Below, piece after piece: positions 12,996 through 15,555 of a stretch of DNA of 15,555 nucleotides (positions within the stretch are counted from its first letter, which is position 1; every line of letters starts with the position of its first letter). A model generated the notes under the pieces. It did not search any database. It worked only from the letters and a program-made list of their open reading frames with translations, and was not told the DNA's origin. Source of the stretch: Lysobacteraceae bacterium (GTDB lineage Bacteria > Pseudomonadota > Gammaproteobacteria > Xanthomonadales > Xanthomonadaceae); assembly GCA_004173415.1 (NCBI GenBank), contig SEHC01000011.1, positions 1 through 15,555 on the forward strand. Direction: 5' to 3'. The translations under genes and the position numbers were made by a program.

Positions 12996-14189
12996 TCAGT
13001 GCAGCCAGGACCAGACGACGACGGCGACGACGCCCAGGTTGGCGATCAGCACGCCGCTGCGTCCGTACATGGTTTCGTACACCCAGTAGCGTGCCGAACG
13101 TCCGCGTCGTGCGGCATCGCGCACCAGCAGCGGGGCCATGACCCGCTGCAACGGGACCAGGCACTGGTAGTTGATGACCGCCAGGCCGGCCAGCGCAAAC
13201 AGCAGGGCCGGCGCCTTGGCATCGTTGAACAGCACCAGTGCCAGCATGCCGATCGAGAAGACCGCGGCGGTCGCGGTGTGCATGAAGATAAAGCCGCGGA
13301 CCTGGCGGCGCTCGTCGGCGGTTTCCGCGAAACGGAGCAGGCACAGGCCGCCGACGTACGAGCCCAGCATGCCGCCGGCCAGCGCCGCCAGGACGATGTG
13401 CCACTGCCCGCTGAAGGCCGTACCCAGCGCACCCAGCGCGACCCCGCCGTTGACCATCGAGCCGCCTATCCCGCTTGCGCCCAGTTTGCCCACGCCCGAT
13501 CCCAGTGCGCCGGTGCCGACCCCGATCAAGGTTGCGGCGCTGGCCGCGGGCGCCGCCGCCATCAGCGCGCTGCTGACGGTAAAGGCGAACGCGGCGCCGG
13601 GCGCGCTGGCCCGGGCGAACTCACCGAACCTTTGCAACATGCCGTCCCTGACCAGGGCGCGTGCACGCGACAGGCGCTTGCGCACGGCCGCGTCGCTCAG
13701 CCCAAGCAGCAGTGCAACCTGCTGCGAACGCTGGCCCTCGCGGTAGTACAGCAGCAGGGTCTCGCGGCTTTCCTCGGGCAAGGTGGAAATGATGTCCGCC
13801 GCCACGCGCTCTTCCTCGGTCTGCAGCAGCCGCTGCGCCGGACTGGGGGACGGGTCGGCGGCCATGCCGATGGCGAGCTCGGCGCCCTCGCCGGACAGCG
13901 GCCGGTTGCGGTTGGCCCGCAGGTGGTCGCGGGCCAGGTTGCGGGTGATCTGCCGCAACCAGGGCAGGAAGCTCGCCGAATTCTTCAGCCGGTCCAGTTG
14001 CTGCCACGCCTTGAGGAAGGCTTCCTGGGCGATGTCCTCGCTGGCAGCCACGTCGCGGGTGATCGCCAGGGCGATCGCGGTCACCGTGTTCTGGCAGGCA
14101 AGCACGATGCGCCCGTAGGCGCCCTGGTCGCCGCGCGAGGCAGCAGGCAGTTCGTGCTGCAGCATCATTTCGATGGCTTCGGCGTTCAT
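12996..14189 (-). CDS. ECF-type sigma factor fused to a C-terminal membrane domain
   Basis: A 397-residue protein, about twice the usual ECF sigma length. Region 2 (about 20-92) has DVAASEDIAQEAFLKAWQQL and FLPWLRQITRNLARDHLR, which bind core polymerase and the -10 element. Region 4 (about 128-182) has LPEESRETLLLYYREGQRSQ and the helix-turn-helix VALLLGLSDAAVRKRLSRAR. Residues 196-397 are membrane protein: hydrophobic segments at about 198-220, 264-286, 300-321, 326-346 and 377-396. A glycine-rich stretch (222-258) and a basic loop (356-366, RRGRSAR) lie between them. There is no frameshift between the halves. I infer that the tail holds the factor at the membrane, acting as a built-in anti-sigma or sensor. 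No separate anti-sigma gene adjoins. It begins 83 bp after the DUF2007 stop. Confidence 0.88.
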   Translation of the reverse strand: MNAEAIEMMLQHELPAASRGDQGAYGRIVLACQNTVTAIALAITRDVAASEDIAQEAFLKAWQQLDRLKNSASFLPWLRQITRNLARDHLRANRNRPLSGEGAELAIGMAADPSPSPAQRLLQTEEERVAADIISTLPEESRETLLLYYREGQRSQQVALLLGLSDAAVRKRLSRARALVRDGMLQRFGEFARASAPGAAFAFTVSSALMAAAPAASAATLIGVGTGALGSGVGKLGASGIGGSMVNGGVALGALGTAFSGQWHIVLAALAGGMLGSYVGGLCLLRFAETADERRQVRGFIFMHTATAAVFSIGMLALVLFNDAKAPALLFALAGLAVINYQCLVPLQRVMAPLLVRDAARRGRSARYWVYETMYGRSGVLIANLGVVAVVVWSWLH

Positions 14190-14272
14190 GCGGTTCTCGA
14201 GGGCGGAAGATGCTTCAAGGACGCAGGCCGGCGGTGGATGTGACCGTCCCCGGGCTTAGGCGCGCTGGCCGC

Positions 14273-14806
14273 CTAGGGTGAGTCAGGGGCTGCGGCGGGA
14301 ATGCGCACGCGGATGGTTTCCTCGTCCTCGTCCGGTTCCGGGCTGGAGGGTGCCTGATGCACCGGTGCCTGGGCGGGAGTCTCGGCCGGCGCCGGCGCCG
14401 GCACTGCTTCGCGCGCGCCTTGGTGGCGGAACACGGTCACCAGGGTGGCGATCGCCACCGCGATCAGCAGTCCGATGCGGATTCGCCAGGCCAGCGTGCG
14501 CTTGCCGGGCTCTTCGGTCGCATCGACCGGGGCAAAGGCAAGGGGATCGCTCTGGCCCGGGCGCGTGCTGGCCAGCAGGCCGGCCTCGCGCAGCAGTTCG
14601 CGCGCGCGCGGCTGGTCTTCGGCATGGCGGACCCAGACGCTGGGCTGCTGCTTGAGCTTCATCGGCTCGGCGTAGCTGAACTGGCCGCCGCGCTTGCTGT
14701 GGTAGGAGCGGCCGTTGGCCAGGTATACCTCGATGCCATGCTCCTGCAGCAGCTTGGCGACTCCTTCGACGGTTTCGATCCGCAGGCTGGTGAATACCTG
14801 GCGCAT
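14273..14806 (-). CDS. DUF2007 protein with membrane segment and proline-rich acidic tail
   Basis: A 177-residue protein. Residues 1-78 (MRQVFTSLRIETVEGVAKLL, IEVYLANGRSY, PSVWVRHAEDQPRARELLRE) match DUF2007, a small ferredoxin-like fold described as a putative signal-transducing domain, and this part would be cytoplasmic. After a linker, one membrane helix (about 109-126) follows the basic RIR. A tail rich in Pro and Ala (135-158) then leads to an acidic run (EPDEDEET, 157-164) and ends in RVRIPAAAP. The topology suggests that the tail is periplasmic. The role is unknown. The ATG at 14806 is 2 bp after the tesB stop, so the genes are coupled; the frame upstream of it is tesB shadow. The distal sigma factor may belong to the same transcript. 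Confidence 0.82.
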   Translation of the reverse strand: MRQVFTSLRIETVEGVAKLLQEHGIEVYLANGRSYHSKRGGQFSYAEPMKLKQQPSVWVRHAEDQPRARELLREAGLLASTRPGQSDPLAFAPVDATEEPGKRTLAWRIRIGLLIAVAIATLVTVFRHQGAREAVPAPAPAETPAQAPVHQAPSSPEPDEDEETIRVRIPAAAPDSP

Positions 14807-14808
14807 GC

Positions 14809-15555
14809 CTACTCCTTGGCCGGGACCAGGCTGGCGGCATCGCTGTCGGGCACGACCCGGATCAGGCCCTCCTGCGCGGTGCTGGCCACCAGGATGCCGT
14901 CGCGGGTGAAGATCTGCCCGCGCGCCAGGCCGCGCGAATCCTGCGCGCTGGGGCTGTCGATGGAATAGAGCAGCCAGTCGTCGGCGCGGAACGGGCGATG
15001 GAACCACAGTGCGTGGTCCAGCGACGCCATCTGCACGTTGGGCTGGTAGTAGCTGATGCCATGCGGGTAATTGGCCGTGCCCAGCAGCTGGAAATCCGAG
15101 GCATAGGCCAGCAATGCCTGGTGCAGTTCCGGCGCATCGCCAACCGGCTCGGTCAGGCGGAACCAGACCTGCTGGAAAGGCGGGCGCTTGGGCGGGTTGA
15201 GCTCGTCACGCGGATACACGTGGCGGAATTCGAATGGACCGCGCCGCGAAAGCCAGCGCTGGACCTTGGGCGGCAGGGTGGCCATCACCTCGGCCGGAAC
15301 CGACGGCGCGGGTTCCACGTCCTCGGGTCGCGGGACTTCGGGCATCGACAACTGGTGTTGCTGCGCGTGCGGCTCCTTGCCCTGGAACGAGGCGGCGCAG
15401 AAAAAGATCACCTTGCCATGCTGGATCGCGGTGACCCGGCGCACCGAAAAACTTCCGCCGTCGCGGGTCCGGTCGACGTCGTAGACGATCGGATGGTCCA
15501 CGTCGCCGGCGCGCAGGAAATAGGCATGCAGCGAATGGGCCATGCGTCCGCCCTT
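14809..15555 (-). CDS. tesB: Acyl-CoA thioesterase II (5' end outside window)
   Basis: The double hot-dog thioesterase hydrolyses medium- to long-chain acyl-CoA to free fatty acid and CoA. The frame is open to the right edge, and the visible part begins inside the first hot-dog domain (RMAHSLHAYFLRAGDVDHPI matches the family's LVHSFHSYFLRPGD stretch). About 35-45 N-terminal residues are therefore missing; the ATG at 15543 is internal. Family stretches include DGGSFSVRRVTAIQHGKVIF and ASFQ in the first domain. The second domain has MASLDHALWFHRPF, containing the catalytic Asp, then LYSIDSPSAQDSRGLARGQI and TAQEGLIRV with the catalytic Gln. The Ser in SPSA sits near the family's Thr/Ser position. 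Coupled to the DUF2007 gene, 2 bp apart. Confidence 0.94.
   Translation of the reverse strand, partial: KGGRMAHSLHAYFLRAGDVDHPIVYDVDRTRDGGSFSVRRVTAIQHGKVIFFCAASFQGKEPHAQQHQLSMPEVPRPEDVEPAPSVPAEVMATLPPKVQRWLSRRGPFEFRHVYPRDELNPPKRPPFQQVWFRLTEPVGDAPELHQALLAYASDFQLLGTANYPHGISYYQPNVQMASLDHALWFHRPFRADDWLLYSIDSPSAQDSRGLARGQIFTRDGILVASTAQEGLIRVVPDSDAASLVPAKE

Noticed and set aside
11569..14243. Two long plus-strand open frames (11569-13089 and 12861-14243)
   Set aside because: They cross the strong EF-hand terminator and lie antisense to the sigma factor and PAP2-like genes; no family pattern can be seen.
14257..14275. Small hairpin (TAGGCG/CGCCTA) at the end of the DUF2007 gene
   Set aside because: Only a 6-bp stem and no T run, so it gives no good evidence that transcription stops before the sigma gene.

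Overview
The window is about 15.5 kb of GC-rich, densely coding DNA that looks like ordinary chromosome of a xanthomonad-type gammaproteobacterium (Lysobacter, Pseudoxanthomonas, Luteimonas or Stenotrophomonas). This placement is inferred from the GC-rich codon use, the TAGAAT/TAGGAT-like -10 boxes, and the combination of PurT, a bacterial leucyltransferase (Bpt), a DUF2007 protein and a sigma factor with a membrane tail. I see no rRNA, tRNA, CRISPR array, insertion sequence, phage gene or attachment site.

Layout. (1) 1-1553, plus strand: the 3' part of a NarL/DesK-type sensor kinase, overlapping by 4 bp a LuxR-type response regulator. (2) 1820-2989, plus: a membrane-anchored SRPBCC plus GyrI-like protein with its own promoter and a terminator. 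(3) 3116-4190, plus: a DUF423 membrane protein and an AlkA-type DNA glycosylase, both probably using TTG starts. (4) 7989-4230, minus: a tight cluster of an SPFH/band-7 membrane protein, an Arc-like ribbon-helix-helix (RHH) protein, a 59-residue DUF4177 protein, a membrane PH-like protein and an M15 peptidase without signal peptide, then a CurA-type reductase. (5) 8105-9599, plus: purT and a small unknown protein. (6) 12203-9621, minus: a divergent PAP2-like membrane protein, bpt and a lipoprotein of the endonuclease/exonuclease/phosphatase fold. (7) 12344-12907, plus: an exported five-EF-hand protein with a strong terminator. (8) from the right edge to 12996, minus: tesB (5' end outside the window), a DUF2007 protein with membrane segment and proline-rich tail, and an ECF-type sigma factor fused to a multi-span membrane domain.

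The least ordinary part is block 4. Its promoter is an AT-rich island with a perfect TTGACA -35 box, and two GATATC palindromes lie exactly 11 bp apart between and over the promoter elements. That is one helical turn, the kind of site an RHH dimer pair would use. My main hypothesis is that the operon's own RHH protein represses this promoter and that SPFH, DUF4177, PH-like and M15 proteins form one envelope-related module. The second unusual item is the sigma factor whose C-terminal half is membrane protein, with no separate anti-sigma gene beside it.
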